Of a DNA stretch of 64,000 nucleotides, positions 44,479 to 53,890 are shown piece by piece. Numbering within the stretch: position 1 is the stretch's first letter; each line of letters begins with the position of its first letter. The notes beneath the pieces are model-generated. The model made no database searches. It worked only from the letters and a program-made list of their open reading frames with translations, and was not told the DNA's origin. Source of the stretch: Amanita rubescens (taxonomy: Eukaryota; Basidiomycota; Agaricomycetes; Agaricales; Amanitaceae); contig WION01000001.1 of the NCBI GenBank assembly GCA_015039365.1, positions 1,364,001 to 1,428,000 of the forward strand, in the 5' to 3' direction. A program made the position numbers and the translations under genes.

Positions 44479-47400
44479 GTTGTTCCTTATATTCGTTTAA
44501 GGTCTCCTCGGAGTGTTCTAAGTTTTCCTTGGTTTCCCATGAATTGTCAGATGTCGGATAACCTTTCCATTTGACTAAAAATTGCCATTGGTTTCCTTTT
44601 CTTTGGTGCGAGACAATCGTCTCGATTTCGTATTCTTCTTTGTTATCTATAAGGTCTGGGGTTGGTCTAGTAAAGTTTGGACCATGTGTTTCGTTTTCAT
44701 GATAAGGGGTAAGGAGTGAAACATGAAAAACGGGGTGAATCTTCCATCTTGGGGGAAGTTCAAGTTTAGCGGTGACAGGTCCTAAGATCTTTTCGATCTT
44801 GAACGGTCCTTCTCGTCTAGGCGAGAATTTTCTTATTTGTCCAGTTTTCAGGTTTCGTGAGTCTAGCCATACTAAGTCTCCTTCTTTAAATGTGGGAGAT
44901 TTCCCTTTGACATGTTGAGTCATTAGCTGTCTAGCTAATTCGTGTGCGGCGAGAGCTTCGTCTCGTATTTGTGTTAAGACCTTGAAGCGGTCTTCAGCGG
45001 CGGGTACGTTGATTCGCGGGAATGCTGTGGGGATAGCCACAGGCTCTATTCCAAACATGATTTCGAACGGCGTCATCTTGGTAGATTGATGTATCCGTTG
45101 ATTGTGCGCGAATTCTGCTAATGGCAGGTGGTCTTTCCACTGTTTTGGATGATCAACGCAGTATAACCGGAGGTAGGTTTCTAGCTCCTGATTGAGTCGT
45201 TCCGATTCTCCGTCAGTTTGCGGATGAAAGGCGGTCGACTTTCTATGGTTAATTCCGAAGATCTTGCAGATTTCTTCGAAAACTTTAGAGGTAAATTGTG
45301 GTCCTCTATCAGAGATGAGGGTTGTCGGTAACCCGTATCGTTTATAAACATCGTTAATGTAAGAGTTGGCGGTATCCATAGCGGTAAAAGATTTTTTGCA
45401 TGGTATGAATATTACGCCCTTTGTTAAGCCTTGATCGACCACGGTCAAAACAGAATCAAAACCGTCGATAATTGGCAGATCTGTGATGAAGTCCATTGAA
45501 ACTTGTTCGAATGGGCGTGTGGCGTGGGATTTAATAGGCATCAAACCCGGTGTGATCGGATGTGTATTAACCTTCATTTGTTGACATAAGGCACAGCCTT
45601 CGACCCATTTAGATACGGTCGTTGTCATTCCAGGCCAATAATAGTCGCGGCGGATAAGCTCTAGTGTCTTTAATCGTCCAGGGTGACCCATAACTACGGG
45701 GTCATGATGTGACTTGATTATTTCGTTTCGTAATTCTTCGTTTTGAGGAACATAAACGCGTCCTTGATAACGAATGATGTTGTTATCGTTCTTCCAGTCA
45801 TTAAACTTTGATCGGAGGGGTAGTTTTCCGTGTTTGAGACCGTCGATTACAACTTTAGCAAATTTATCTTGTGGCAATAATTCGGTGATTTTGTCTGCCC
45901 AAGATACATTGATCGCGGCGATAACCATGTCATCAGAGATCATGGTTTGTGGGATTTCTTTTGCTTTTGCCTCTTCTTCGTTAATATGGTCAGGGCGTCT
46001 TGATAAAGCGTCTGCCTGAATAAGTTTTGATCCAGGGACATGTTCTAATTTGATATCAAATTCCGTGATTTCTTGCCACCAGCGTGATTGTCTGGCGGTC
46101 ATCTTCTGCGGATGTTTATAATATGATAAATTCTTATGATCACAGTGGATCATTATCGTATGTGGGCTTCCTTTAAGAAGGTGTCTCCAGGTTTCAAACG
46201 CTTTCTTTATTGCTAATAACTCGCGATCGTATACTTGATATCTTTGTTCGGTATCGCTTAACCGATGACTGATGAATCCGCATGGGTGCAGTTCTCCATC
46301 AGATCCCCGTTGTTTCAGGACGGCTCCTACCGCCCAGTTTGACGCATCGGTCTCTAATAAAAACGGTTTCGTTGGATCTGGCATAACTAGAACCGGTTCT
46401 TCTAGGAATTTCTCCTTTAACGTGTCAAATGCTTTCTGACATTCTGCATCCCATCGGAAGGGAACTGTTTTCTTCGTAAGTTCCGTGAGCGGAGCTACTA
46501 TTTCGGCGTAATTTCCTATAAATTTCCTGTAAAAGTTCGCGAACCCTAGAAATGACCGTATTTGTTTAACAGTTTTCGGTTCGGGCCATTTGCTGATTCC
46601 AGCGAGTTTTACGGGGTCCATCATGATCTTTCCTTCTTTGACGATCATCCCAAGGAATTCGACTTCCTTGGCGACGAATTTACATTTTTCCAGTTTCAGG
46701 AACAGATCGTTTTCTTTCAGCCGTTGCAAGACTTGCTTAGTGCGCTCCCTCGTTTCTTCCTCGTTCGCTCCATATATCAACATATCGTCAATATAGACGA
46801 CTAGCCATCCTTCGGCTATCATATCACGGAAGTATTCGTTCATCATCGTTTGAAATGTTGACGGTGAATTGCATAATCCAAAGAGCATTACAGTAGGTTC
46901 GAAGAGACCACGGTTCGTCGTGAACGCGGCTTTCCATTCGTCGCCTTTCTTTATTCGCACATTATTGTAACCCCATCGGAGGTCTAACTTGGAGAAGTAT
47001 TTTGCTTTTCTTAGTTTTAATAATAAGTCGGATACTAAAGGAAGGGGATAGGCATTTCGTTTCGTCCAGCTATTGATGTATCGGTAATCTTGGCAAGGTC
47101 TCAATTCTCCTTTTTCTTTCTTTGCAACGTAAAAGAAAGGAGACGCTTGTGGAGATTGTGATGGTCGAATGTAGCCTTTTTTGAGCTGTTCGTCGACCCA
47201 TTTATTCATTAGCTGTTCCTCGTGGATTGATAACGGGTAGTTCTTCGCCACTTTAGGTTTAAACCCTTCTTTTAGATCTATCACATGATCCCATTGTCGT
47301 GAAATGGGAAATCGTTCTGATGTCTGTTTATCAAAAACCTTTCTCCATTTGTCATATTCAGGGGGTAATTCTACTTTCGTAGATTTATCTTCGTGTTCAT

Positions 47401-48019
47401 GTGCGAGCGTTTGAGACGCTGATGTTTTCGCTTGGATCCAAAGGTGATCAGTCTCGAGATCTTTGTCCTCATCTGCGTTCAATTCTTCTTCTTTTTGGAT
47501 ATACTGAAGGTACATTTCGGTTTCTTCGTCGTAATCAAACGTAGTTTCTTCTTCCGGATCGATCTTCCTTTCGTCGGGGAATCTAACTGTTCCTTTAGAC
47601 CAATCTATTCTGGGGTTGATTTCTCGGAGCCAAGGTAATCCTAGTATCAGTCGTTGATCGCCTAGTCGTGTGACATAAAACCAGTCTTTAAACCGGTTGT
47701 TTTCGATGTTATAGCTTATCTGGATTTTATACCGTATATCTCCAGACTTGTTATTTGTTCCGTCCACATTTCGCACTGGGATGGGTTTCTTTAAGCGAGT
47801 GATTTCGTTCCAATTGACGAGTGAGCTATCGACGAATTTTCCTTGTGCGCCTGAGTCGATAAGGGCTTTGGTTTCAGCGGTTTTTAGATTCGAACATTTG
47901 GTAATGGGAATGGTGATTTTATTTCTGGATATAGAAGATACTGTTACACCATTTATACATAGTTGTTCGTCTTCAGAGACGACGGACGCTGATTCATCGT
48001 CGTCTCGTTCTAAAAACCC
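44423..48019 (-). CDS. element A pol: protease, reverse transcriptase, RNase H, integrase, chromodomain
   Basis: Open from the gag overlap (about 48019) to 44423, roughly 1,200 residues. Protease: ALIDSGAQGKFVD. Reverse transcriptase: QDYRYINSWTKRNAYPLP, LRWGYNNVRIKKGDEWKAAF and the active site VVYIDDMLIYG. RNase H: LLETDASNWAVGAVL and HCDHKNLSYY. Integrase: HHCC finger (HHDPVVMGHPGR through CALCQQMK), then catalytic acids in MDFITDLP, LISDRGPQFTS and QTDGESERLNQE. The C-terminus is a chromodomain (WQFLVKWKGYPTSDNSWE), which in related elements steers integration to modified chromatin. All catalytic residues are intact. Confidence 0.93.
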   Translation of the reverse strand, partial: GFLERDDDESASVVSEDEQLCINGVTVSSISRNKITIPITKCSNLKTAETKALIDSGAQGKFVDSSLVNWNEITRLKKPIPVRNVDGTNNKSGDIRYKIQISYNIENNRFKDWFYVTRLGDQRLILGLPWLREINPRIDWSKGTVRFPDERKIDPEEETTFDYDEETEMYLQYIQKEEELNADEDKDLETDHLWIQAKTSASQTLAHEHEDKSTKVELPPEYDKWRKVFDKQTSERFPISRQWDHVIDLKEGFKPKVAKNYPLSIHEEQLMNKWVDEQLKKGYIRPSQSPQASPFFYVAKKEKGELRPCQDYRYINSWTKRNAYPLPLVSDLLLKLRKAKYFSKLDLRWGYNNVRIKKGDEWKAAFTTNRGLFEPTVMLFGLCNSPSTFQTMMNEYFRDMIAEGWLVVYIDDMLIYGANEEETRERTKQVLQRLKENDLFLKLEKCKFVAKEVEFLGMIVKEGKIMMDPVKLAGISKWPEPKTVKQIRSFLGFANFYRKFIGNYAEIVAPLTELTKKTVPFRWDAECQKAFDTLKEKFLEEPVLVMPDPTKPFLLETDASNWAVGAVLKQRGSDGELHPCGFISHRLSDTEQRYQVYDRELLAIKKAFETWRHLLKGSPHTIMIHCDHKNLSYYKHPQKMTARQSRWWQEITEFDIKLEHVPGSKLIQADALSRRPDHINEEEAKAKEIPQTMISDDMVIAAINVSWADKITELLPQDKFAKVVIDGLKHGKLPLRSKFNDWKNDNNIIRYQGRVYVPQNEELRNEIIKSHHDPVVMGHPGRLKTLELIRRDYYWPGMTTTVSKWVEGCALCQQMKVNTHPITPGLMPIKSHATRPFEQVSMDFITDLPIIDGFDSVLTVVDQGLTKGVIFIPCKKSFTAMDTANSYINDVYKRYGLPTTLISDRGPQFTSKVFEEICKIFGINHRKSTAFHPQTDGESERLNQELETYLRLYCVDHPKQWKDHLPLAEFAHNQRIHQSTKMTPFEIMFGIEPVAIPTAFPRINVPAAEDRFKVLTQIRDEALAAHELARQLMTQHVKGKSPTFKEGDLVWLDSRNLKTGQIRKFSPRREGPFKIEKILGPVTAKLELPPRWKIHPVFHVSLLTPYHENETHGPNFTRPTPDLIDNKEEYEIETIVSHQRKGNQWQFLVKWKGYPTSDNSWETKENLEHSEETLNEYKEQHGITAIVPTTRKSRKRRS

Positions 48020-49664
48020 TTTTTGTTCAATTTTCGGCGGGCGCTACGTGGTAATGTTTTCGCCATTTCTCGTATGACGGCGATTCTCTGGTCTTCGTCG
48101 TTTTCACTATTGGATTCTTCACTTGACGAGCCACTGTTGTCTTCATCGCCATCCGCATCCAGTGCTCTGATTCTTTTTCCTTTTCCTTTCCCTTTGTTGC
48201 GGTTATTATTTCGGCTGCGTGGTTTTCCTCGAAATTGTCCTCTAGGGGTTGCCCTTCCTCGTGAATTCCCAAGGTTTTGTCGTTTCTTTTTGGGATTAGG
48301 GCAGTCCGAGATTAAATGTCCTGTTTTTCCGCATCCATAGCATACAGCGGTTTTTACCCATTCCATGGAGGTTTCAGCAATCTGCATTTGTCGTGCTTGT
48401 CGGTTTAATTCTAATACAGCCTCGTCGACTTCCATTTTGTCATCAAACTCTTTTACTTGGCCAAAAGTGGAGAATAAGGTGTTCGCCACTTCTATGTCAA
48501 GGATACGAGTTCGTAATGATTTATAGGTTGTCGGGGCACCTCCTAGTCGTAGTTTTTCTCGTAAGGTGTTTGGTAATCCTAAAACTAGGAGATGACATTT
48601 CGTTGTATCGTCAGTGATTTTGGCTAAATTGATGTCTCGATCGATGCGCGCAATATATTGATTAATTGATTGCTTTGGGAGTTTTCTCCATGTGAGTAAT
48701 CTGTGCATGGCTAGTCCTGCTTCGTCTACTTGTCCCCAATCTTCTTTCAGTTCTTTAATAAAAGCGGCATAGTCGGCGTATTTTGTCGTTTCGGCGTCAT
48801 ATTCAGTTATTTTGTTGTCGCGCCATTGTTGAGCGTTGCCATCAATATGATACATAATGAACTGTATCTTATCTTGAGCATCCGTCATTTTATTCATTTT
48901 CATGAATAATTCGGCTTTCGCTATGAACGGATTGAGATATTTTCGATCTCCTTCGAACGGTTTAGGAGGTTTGATCTTTGGTAGATCTGACCTTGATTCG
49001 GTTCGGGGTCCTGATCCACTCATATCTCGTTCTTTTCCTTTTCTAGAAGGAAATGGGTTGGTTGGTGGGGCAAACAAGTATGGAAATACGACAGGGGGTG
49101 ATGGTGCGGGTCGTGTAGCTTCGAGTTTAGATTCGGTTGCAAGGGATAAGGAAGCGATGAGTTGAGCTGAGGTTTCGTCTTCAACTCGTTGTTCTACTGT
49201 GGGTATAACAACGTCTTCGGTTCCAGGTGCGTATTCAAGTTTATCTTGGGATTCTTCTTCTTTCTCTTGTTCAGAGAAGGAATCTTTATTGTCTTCTTTA
49301 TCAGACTCTCCTGACGGTTCAGCGCTTTCTCTGTAATGAACGTGTGGTGATACAACGGGAGTTTCTTGGCTAGTGATTAAGGTTTCTGGTTCGTTCGCTT
49401 TCTTCCAACGTTGTAGCGCAGTTCGTGTTAACTCCTCTTTTCTTCCTATGAAGGGTTCTCCTTCAAAGTATTCGTCTCTAATAAAGTACGGTTCTTCTCC
49501 TGTTTCTGATTCAGTGGCGTACCAACGTTTACTTCCTTCGTGAAAGGCAAGTTTGCGTTCGTTTAGATATAATCCTCCTTCGAACGGGAAGGATTGATTT
49601 GGTGGTCTTCCAAGTTTTTGTTTTACCCAAAACTGGTGACCTGGTACGGGTTTTCCTGAAGCGG
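48010..49664 (-). CDS. element A gag (5' part cut off by element B)
   Basis: The frame is open from the edge of element B to the stop at 48010. The N-terminal part holds a compact, aromatic-rich domain (HQFWVKQKLGRPPNQSFPFEGGLYL, RKLAFHEGSKRWYATESETG) and an acidic linker. The retrotransposon gag domain follows (PPKPFEGDRKYLNPFIAKAEL, INQYIARIDRDINLAKI), then one zinc knuckle CYGCGKTGHLISDC (C-x2-C-x4-H-x4-C) and a basic tail. The first ATG in frame is only at 49023, well inside the open frame. The same frame continues on the far side of B (about 52233-52360), again without an ATG. Confidence 0.85.
48013..48019 (-). promoter_or_regulatory. candidate -1 ribosomal frameshift site between gag and pol
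   Basis: On the minus strand the heptamer G GGT TTT is followed directly by the gag stop TAG (48012-48010). It fits the X XXY YYZ rule. Slipping back one base moves ribosomes from gag (KKGF stop) into the pol frame, which reads GFLERDDDES onward. A run CAAAAAGGG precedes it. Confidence 0.7.
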
Positions 49665-50003
49665 TGTAACGTACCGATTCCGGCTACGTTGGAATCGACA
49701 CTCAAACCTCGCCGAAACCCTCGCTCAAGCTTCCGAGACTCGGAACCTCGGATCGGAGCTCCGAGACTCGGTATCGGATACGTTTCGGACCGTATTACGC
49801 ACGTAGCACACGAGGCATGTAGTTTATATACCCCGTCGTAGTTAGTTTTATACAGTTTACTTTCCCCTCACTTCGCATCTAAGTTCCTGAGCCCCGAGAG
49901 TGCGACCGAAGTTGGGCGAGCACCTTTCGGTGCTGCCGAACTCGCTCGGCAAACACCGAGCCTCGGAGGTTGCACCCAACGCAACCTCCGTTTCGTTGTT
50001 TCA
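49665..50003 (+). repeat. 5' LTR of element B (divergent type)
   Basis: Starts TGTAACGTACCGATTCCGG and ends TTGTTTCA. The first 34 bases match the standard LTR of this family with few changes, but most of the middle does not. A TATA-like TATATACC lies near 49835. Confidence 0.8.
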
Positions 50004-50005
50004 AC

Positions 50006-50022
50006 TGGAGCCCACCGCGAGG
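50006..50022 (+). other. primer binding site of element B
   Basis: TGGAGCCCACCGCGAGG, two bases after the 5' LTR, has the TGG start expected for pairing with a tRNA 3' CCA end. The identical site is found in element C at 55575-55591. The tRNA species is not identified here. Confidence 0.65.
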
Positions 50023-50389
50023 GGCTCTTAGGTCAGTCCGTCGGTTATTCCTTTCACCCAACTCCTGCACAGAAAGCATCGGACAAGCTCCGGTGTCACT
50101 TGGAATCTGCTCCGAGCCACTCCAAGCACTCTGCCGGCCCTCCCATAGCTCAGAGACCATACCCCGCCGACCTTTCTTCAATTATACCCTCCCCACTCTT
50201 TACACTGCAGTAGCCTTCACCACTCGGCCCCACAGCACTGACACAGCATCAGCCGAAGAACGCCCACACGTTCCACTACTCCCGATCCAGCTCCGATCGA
50301 TCAATAGCTTTTGTCCCTGAAGCCCCTTGCTTAATCCACCTCGCTTTCCATCAGAACAGCTCGCTTCGCTTCGGCCTGCCAGTAACATC

Positions 50390-51931
50390 ATGACCGAACC
50401 AAGCCGCCGCATGCCCATCCGAACGAACAAGGAGGCACCCTGCTTCCGAGGCACTGCCGCTGGCCTTGAGAGATACCTCGAAGATATCGAGATGATCTGC
50501 GAGGATAGACAACGCTCCGGAGATGCTGAACTGATCAAATGGGCTGTCTACTATACCGATGAGAAATCTTCCGAGATCTGGAGAGCCGCTCGAGACACCC
50601 TATCGGATCCGAAAACCTGGGACGCGTTTAAGAAAGCGATTTCCGAGATCTACCCCGAGGCACAGCCTGATCGCCGCCACACTATTGCAGCACTACACGC
50701 CATTTCCGGCCGCTTCTCAGCGCAAAATGTCACATCCGAGACAGCCCTTGCTGAGTATCACAGGGAATTTTCCGGAACAGCTCAATACCTCATCGGAAAG
50801 CACCGCATGACACGCCGTGAGGCAAGCATCATGTACATGTCCGCATTCCCTCCCGAGCTCCGACCCGATATCACTACTCGGCTCACAATCAAGTACCCGG
50901 ACGTCCACCCCGATGACGGCTATGATCTAAAAGACATGAATAGTGCCGCACAATTCATTATCAGCTCAAGGTCTGCTATAGCCTTGCTCGCCGCGACCAC
51001 CCCACAAGCTCCGATGCTTCCGACGCCTCTGACACCTATCCCTACTCCCCCTCCGAGCACTGCCTTCGCTCCGAGCACAGCTTCCACCCATCTCCTTAGC
51101 GGATGCATTTTCTGCGGAGATATCAATCATCGGACGGCCTGGTGCCATATCAGGGATGAATATGCAAGGCAAGGGAAGATCAAAATAGTCGACGGACGGA
51201 TTCAATTTTTGGACGGCAACGAACCGAATGCATTCCAATACCGCCACTTCGGACAATGGTTCAAAGAACGCATCGATGTATGGCTGCTGAGGTACACACA
51301 GCCGACCGCTCCGAAGCCATTTGTGTCCTCCAACTACTTCCTGGAAGCTCTAGACCACTCCAGAACGCATACCACCGAGCCTGTCAATACTGAAGCACTG
51401 CAAAACGTACATACGACTCCGACGCACATACACATTAGCACCACGATCCCTAATCAATCCACACTCCCTAATACCACCCCCTCCGAACCCTCTGAACCCC
51501 CCAGACCCTCCGACGCTCCTACCACTACAACGCATGATACCACCGAGACCTCCGAGGCTTCTGATGACCCCACCACTGCTACGCCAATTTCTGCCACCCC
51601 GGAAACCCTCGGCGACCCCATCGCCGAAGTCTTTATCATTTCCGAGCCATCTGGCATCCCAACAGCTGCCATTCCGAGACCTGATTCCGCCGAAATTCCA
51701 ACTGCCGCCTTGACCGCCTGCACGATCGAAGAAAGCGAGACGAGAAGAACCCACCCACCACTTCCCTTCTACTTTCTATCACCATCCGACCTCTCTGACC
51801 TGACCAGGAGGTCAGTATTAAAAGTACCCAGGAGGTGTAACGAGCCGATTCCGGCTACGTTGGAACCGATCTCCGAAACCTTCCGAAGCTCCCCGAAGCA
51901 CTCCGAGCCTATACTCGACCCCGGAGGATGA
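50390..51931 (+). CDS. element B gag-like protein with CCHC zinc knuckle
   Basis: About 513 residues from the ATG at 50390 (an open frame extends 63 bases upstream without ATG). The helical gag-like core has CFRGTAAGLERYLEDIEM, WDAFKKAISEIYPEAQ and AEYHREFSGTAQYL. The knuckle is CIFCGDINHRTAWC (C-x2-C-x4-H-x4-C), followed by DGRIQFLDGNEPNAFQYRHF. The C-terminal 180 residues are Thr/Pro/Ser-rich. The stop lies 96 bases inside the 3' LTR, so the LTR itself encodes the last 30 or so residues. It is nearly identical to the ORF in element C. Confidence 0.85.
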   Translation: MTEPSRRMPIRTNKEAPCFRGTAAGLERYLEDIEMICEDRQRSGDAELIKWAVYYTDEKSSEIWRAARDTLSDPKTWDAFKKAISEIYPEAQPDRRHTIAALHAISGRFSAQNVTSETALAEYHREFSGTAQYLIGKHRMTRREASIMYMSAFPPELRPDITTRLTIKYPDVHPDDGYDLKDMNSAAQFIISSRSAIALLAATTPQAPMLPTPLTPIPTPPPSTAFAPSTASTHLLSGCIFCGDINHRTAWCHIRDEYARQGKIKIVDGRIQFLDGNEPNAFQYRHFGQWFKERIDVWLLRYTQPTAPKPFVSSNYFLEALDHSRTHTTEPVNTEALQNVHTTPTHIHISTTIPNQSTLPNTTPSEPSEPPRPSDAPTTTTHDTTETSEASDDPTTATPISATPETLGDPIAEVFIISEPSGIPTAAIPRPDSAEIPTAALTACTIEESETRRTHPPLPFYFLSPSDLSDLTRRSVLKVPRRCNEPIPATLEPISETFRSSPKHSEPILDPGG

Positions 51932-52232
51932 TCGTTTGTGTTCAGACGCATGCACAGGCCTCGGACTCGGTGCAGGAATTGTCACATGGTCACCTCGTGC
52001 CTCCGTAGTATATATACCATTGTGTACATAGTTGTAGTTAGCGAATTATCACCCCATTACTGCTCCGAGTTCGATTCCTTTCGTTCCCTTCGTTCCTCGG
52101 TGCTTCGGACACCTTCCACTCGTTCACCTTCGCATTCGGCACCCTCTCTGCCTCCGAGGCACCCCCAGGACTGACCTCCGAAGCCCCTTTGGCCGAACGC
52201 ACTTCCGCATCGGCCTTCTTCTGATCGTTTCA
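51836..52232 (+). repeat. 3' LTR of element B
   Basis: 397 bases starting TGTAACGAGCCGATTCCGG and ending CTGATCGTTTCA, nearly identical to both LTRs of element C, with a TATATATACC promoter-like box near 52010. It differs from B's own 5' LTR. Confidence 0.9.
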
Positions 52233-52408
52233 GCGGTATAACACCAGCCGTTTTCTCGTTTATCCCAATGAATGGAATGTTCGTCGAGATAATAGAGATG
52301 GTCAAGGGGGTTTCGTTTGGCGTTATTCGGAGGGGTACTTTTAGATTGTCGTGGAGCAATGGTGAATGATGGGAGGTGAGAGCGTTAAAGCTATCGTGCT
52401 CGGAGAGG

Positions 52409-52420
52409 AGTCTAGTTTTA
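52409..52420 (-). other. putative self-priming site of element A
   Basis: One base inside the 5' LTR, the minus strand reads TAAAACTAGACT. This is the exact reverse complement of AGTCTAGTTTTA inside the LTR (52586-52575, minus strand). No TGG-type tRNA site is seen at this position. The arrangement is like Tf1-type elements, whose transcript folds back to prime itself. Confidence 0.65.
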
Positions 52421-52421
52421 T

Positions 52422-52848
52422 TGTTACGTTTGTTCGTTCACTGATAAGTTAAGCTTATCAGGTACCGTAGGTTCCTCAAGGGAGTTCCGGCACTTAAGAA
52501 CGTTCAAAGAATAAGAGTGTTATCGGATAAGTCCTCAAGGGAACTTAGACGATAACGAGACAGATTTTGACTGTTAAAACTAGACTGAGGTCTAGTCGTA
52601 TATTTGCGTGATTTATATAGTACAAAGTACATACGCAAATATGGTAAGTATATACATGTGATAATGAAAACGGTTACATGTGATAATGAAACGGTTAACA
52701 TGTGAAAACGACATACATGTGATAAAAGTAATTGGCATATGATAAACGATGAATGTTCCGGAAGGAACGCATATGCAAATAATGACATAGGAGGAATGAC
52801 ATAGATGATAAGATAAGAAAAGATAGGCCATGACGTACGTTTGTAACA
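52422..52848 (-). repeat. 5' LTR of element A
   Basis: 427 bases with the same ends as the 3' LTR. On the minus strand a CTATATAAAT box (52620-52611) lies 25-34 bases before AGTCTAGTTTTA, so transcription would be expected to start close to that word. Confidence 0.93.
52611..52620 (-). promoter_or_regulatory. TATA box in the LTR of element A
   Basis: CTATATAAAT on the minus strand. It is placed about 30 bases upstream of position 52586, the presumed 5' end of the element transcript. Confidence 0.6.
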
Positions 52849-53397
52849 GCCTGGGGATGCAGAGACGAGCCTAAGGGTGCTGAGACGAACCTGGGGATGC
52901 TGAGGCAAGCCTAACGGTGCTGAGACGAACCTGGGGATGCTGAGGCGAGTGTAAGGGTGCTGAGATGAGAGATGAACCTGGGGGTACTGAGACGAGCCTA
53001 GGGATGCTGAGACGAAGAAGGGGGTGCTGAGACGAGCCTAAGGGTGCTGAGACGAGCCTAAGGGTGCTGAGACGAGCCTAAGGGTGCTGAGACGAGCCTA
53101 AGGGTGCTGAGATGAACCTGGGGGTGCTGAGACGAACCTGGGGGTGCTGAGACGAGCCTAAGGGTGCTGAGATGAACCTGGGGGTGCTGAGACGAACCTG
53201 GGGATGCTGAGGCGAGCCTAAGGGTGCTGAGACGAGCCTGGGGATGCAGAGACGAGCCTGGGGATGCAGAGACGAGCCTGGGGATGGTGGGGTGAGACCA
53301 AGGGTGCTGAGACGAACCTAAGGGTGCTAAGACAAGCCTAAGGGTGCTGAGACGAGCCTGGGGATGCTGAGATGAGACTAAGGGTGCTGAGATGAGC
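52849..53397. repeat. minisatellite array, right part
   Basis: About 27 imperfect copies of the same 20-base unit as 41451-41783, here mostly GAGACGAGCCTAAGGGTGCT with GGGGATGC variants. It ends where the LTR of element D begins. It was one array with the left part before element A inserted. Confidence 0.92.
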
Positions 53398-53850
53398 TGT
53401 TACGAACTCGTTAATCTCAACCTAAGTTGCAGTGGCAACTCTAGTCACGATTACAAGTCTTAAGTCAAACGTTAAGATTATAAGTTCAATACTAAGTCAA
53501 GACGTTGACTTAGGATCTGAGGACGATTGTGGTAGATGAGTTTAAGAGTGAAGTTATATTGCCAGACGACAATAAACAGCTAAGTCGAACTTAGGGTTCG
53601 ACTCTAGAATACAAGCGGTACTTATACTAGCAAGTACAAGGAGACGTACTAATTAGTGAATAATGGTAAGTACGAAAGTAAGTATAAGGACGGCGTCATA
53701 TGTGGAACAAGGATTGGTATAAGTAAGGGAACGAGTTAGTCCGTATGAATCGAGCATAAGGGGAATGACGAGTAAGGTATGCATAAAGAAAATAAACATG
53801 TCCGACGTATCATGTAAGCATAATGCGGGAGTCCGTACCGTGTTGTAACA
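53398..53850 (-). repeat. 3' LTR of element D
   Basis: About 453 bases, TGTTACGAACTC...GTTGTAACA, with the same TGTTAC/GTAACA style ends as element A but a different body. The boundary is inferred from the end motif, the minisatellite on the left and the purine tract on the right. The partner LTR is not in the window. Confidence 0.75.
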
Positions 53851-53865
53851 CTAGCTCTCCCCTAC
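53851..53865 (-). other. polypurine tract of element D
   Basis: Minus strand AGGGGAGAGCTAG directly before the 3' LTR, close in form to the tract of element A. Confidence 0.65.
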
Positions 53866-53890
53866 GTTGTTGACCGCAACAACAAACCGT

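Larger units (their letters stand above)
49665..52232 (+). mobile_element. gag-only LTR retrotransposon B, nested in element A
   Basis: A 2.57-kb element, TG...CA, flanked by GCGG on both sides (49661-49664 and 52233-52236). Its 5' LTR (49665-50003, 339 bases) and 3' LTR (51836-52232, 397 bases) clearly differ. Between them are a tRNA-type primer site, a leader, one gag-like ORF and a short AGGAGG purine tract. No protease, polymerase or integrase is present, so it must borrow these from another element. It interrupts element A's gag. Confidence 0.9.
41784..52848 (-). mobile_element. Ty3/Gypsy chromodomain retrotransposon A (full length, contains nested element B)
   Basis: Bounded by two 427-base LTRs of almost identical sequence (41784-42210 and 52422-52848), both starting TGTTAC and ending GTAACA. 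The flanking bases are GCCTG on both sides, but this word also recurs in the minisatellite target, so the duplication is only consistent, not proven. On the minus strand the order is 5' LTR, primer site, gag (broken by element B), protease-RT-RNase H-integrase-chromodomain, a third ORF, polypurine tract and 3' LTR. pol and ORF3 are intact and the LTRs differ very little, so the insertion is young. Confidence 0.93.

Noticed and set aside
41451..53397. Repeat array as CRISPR
   Set aside because: Units are head-to-tail without unique spacers, in a eukaryotic genome; it is a minisatellite.
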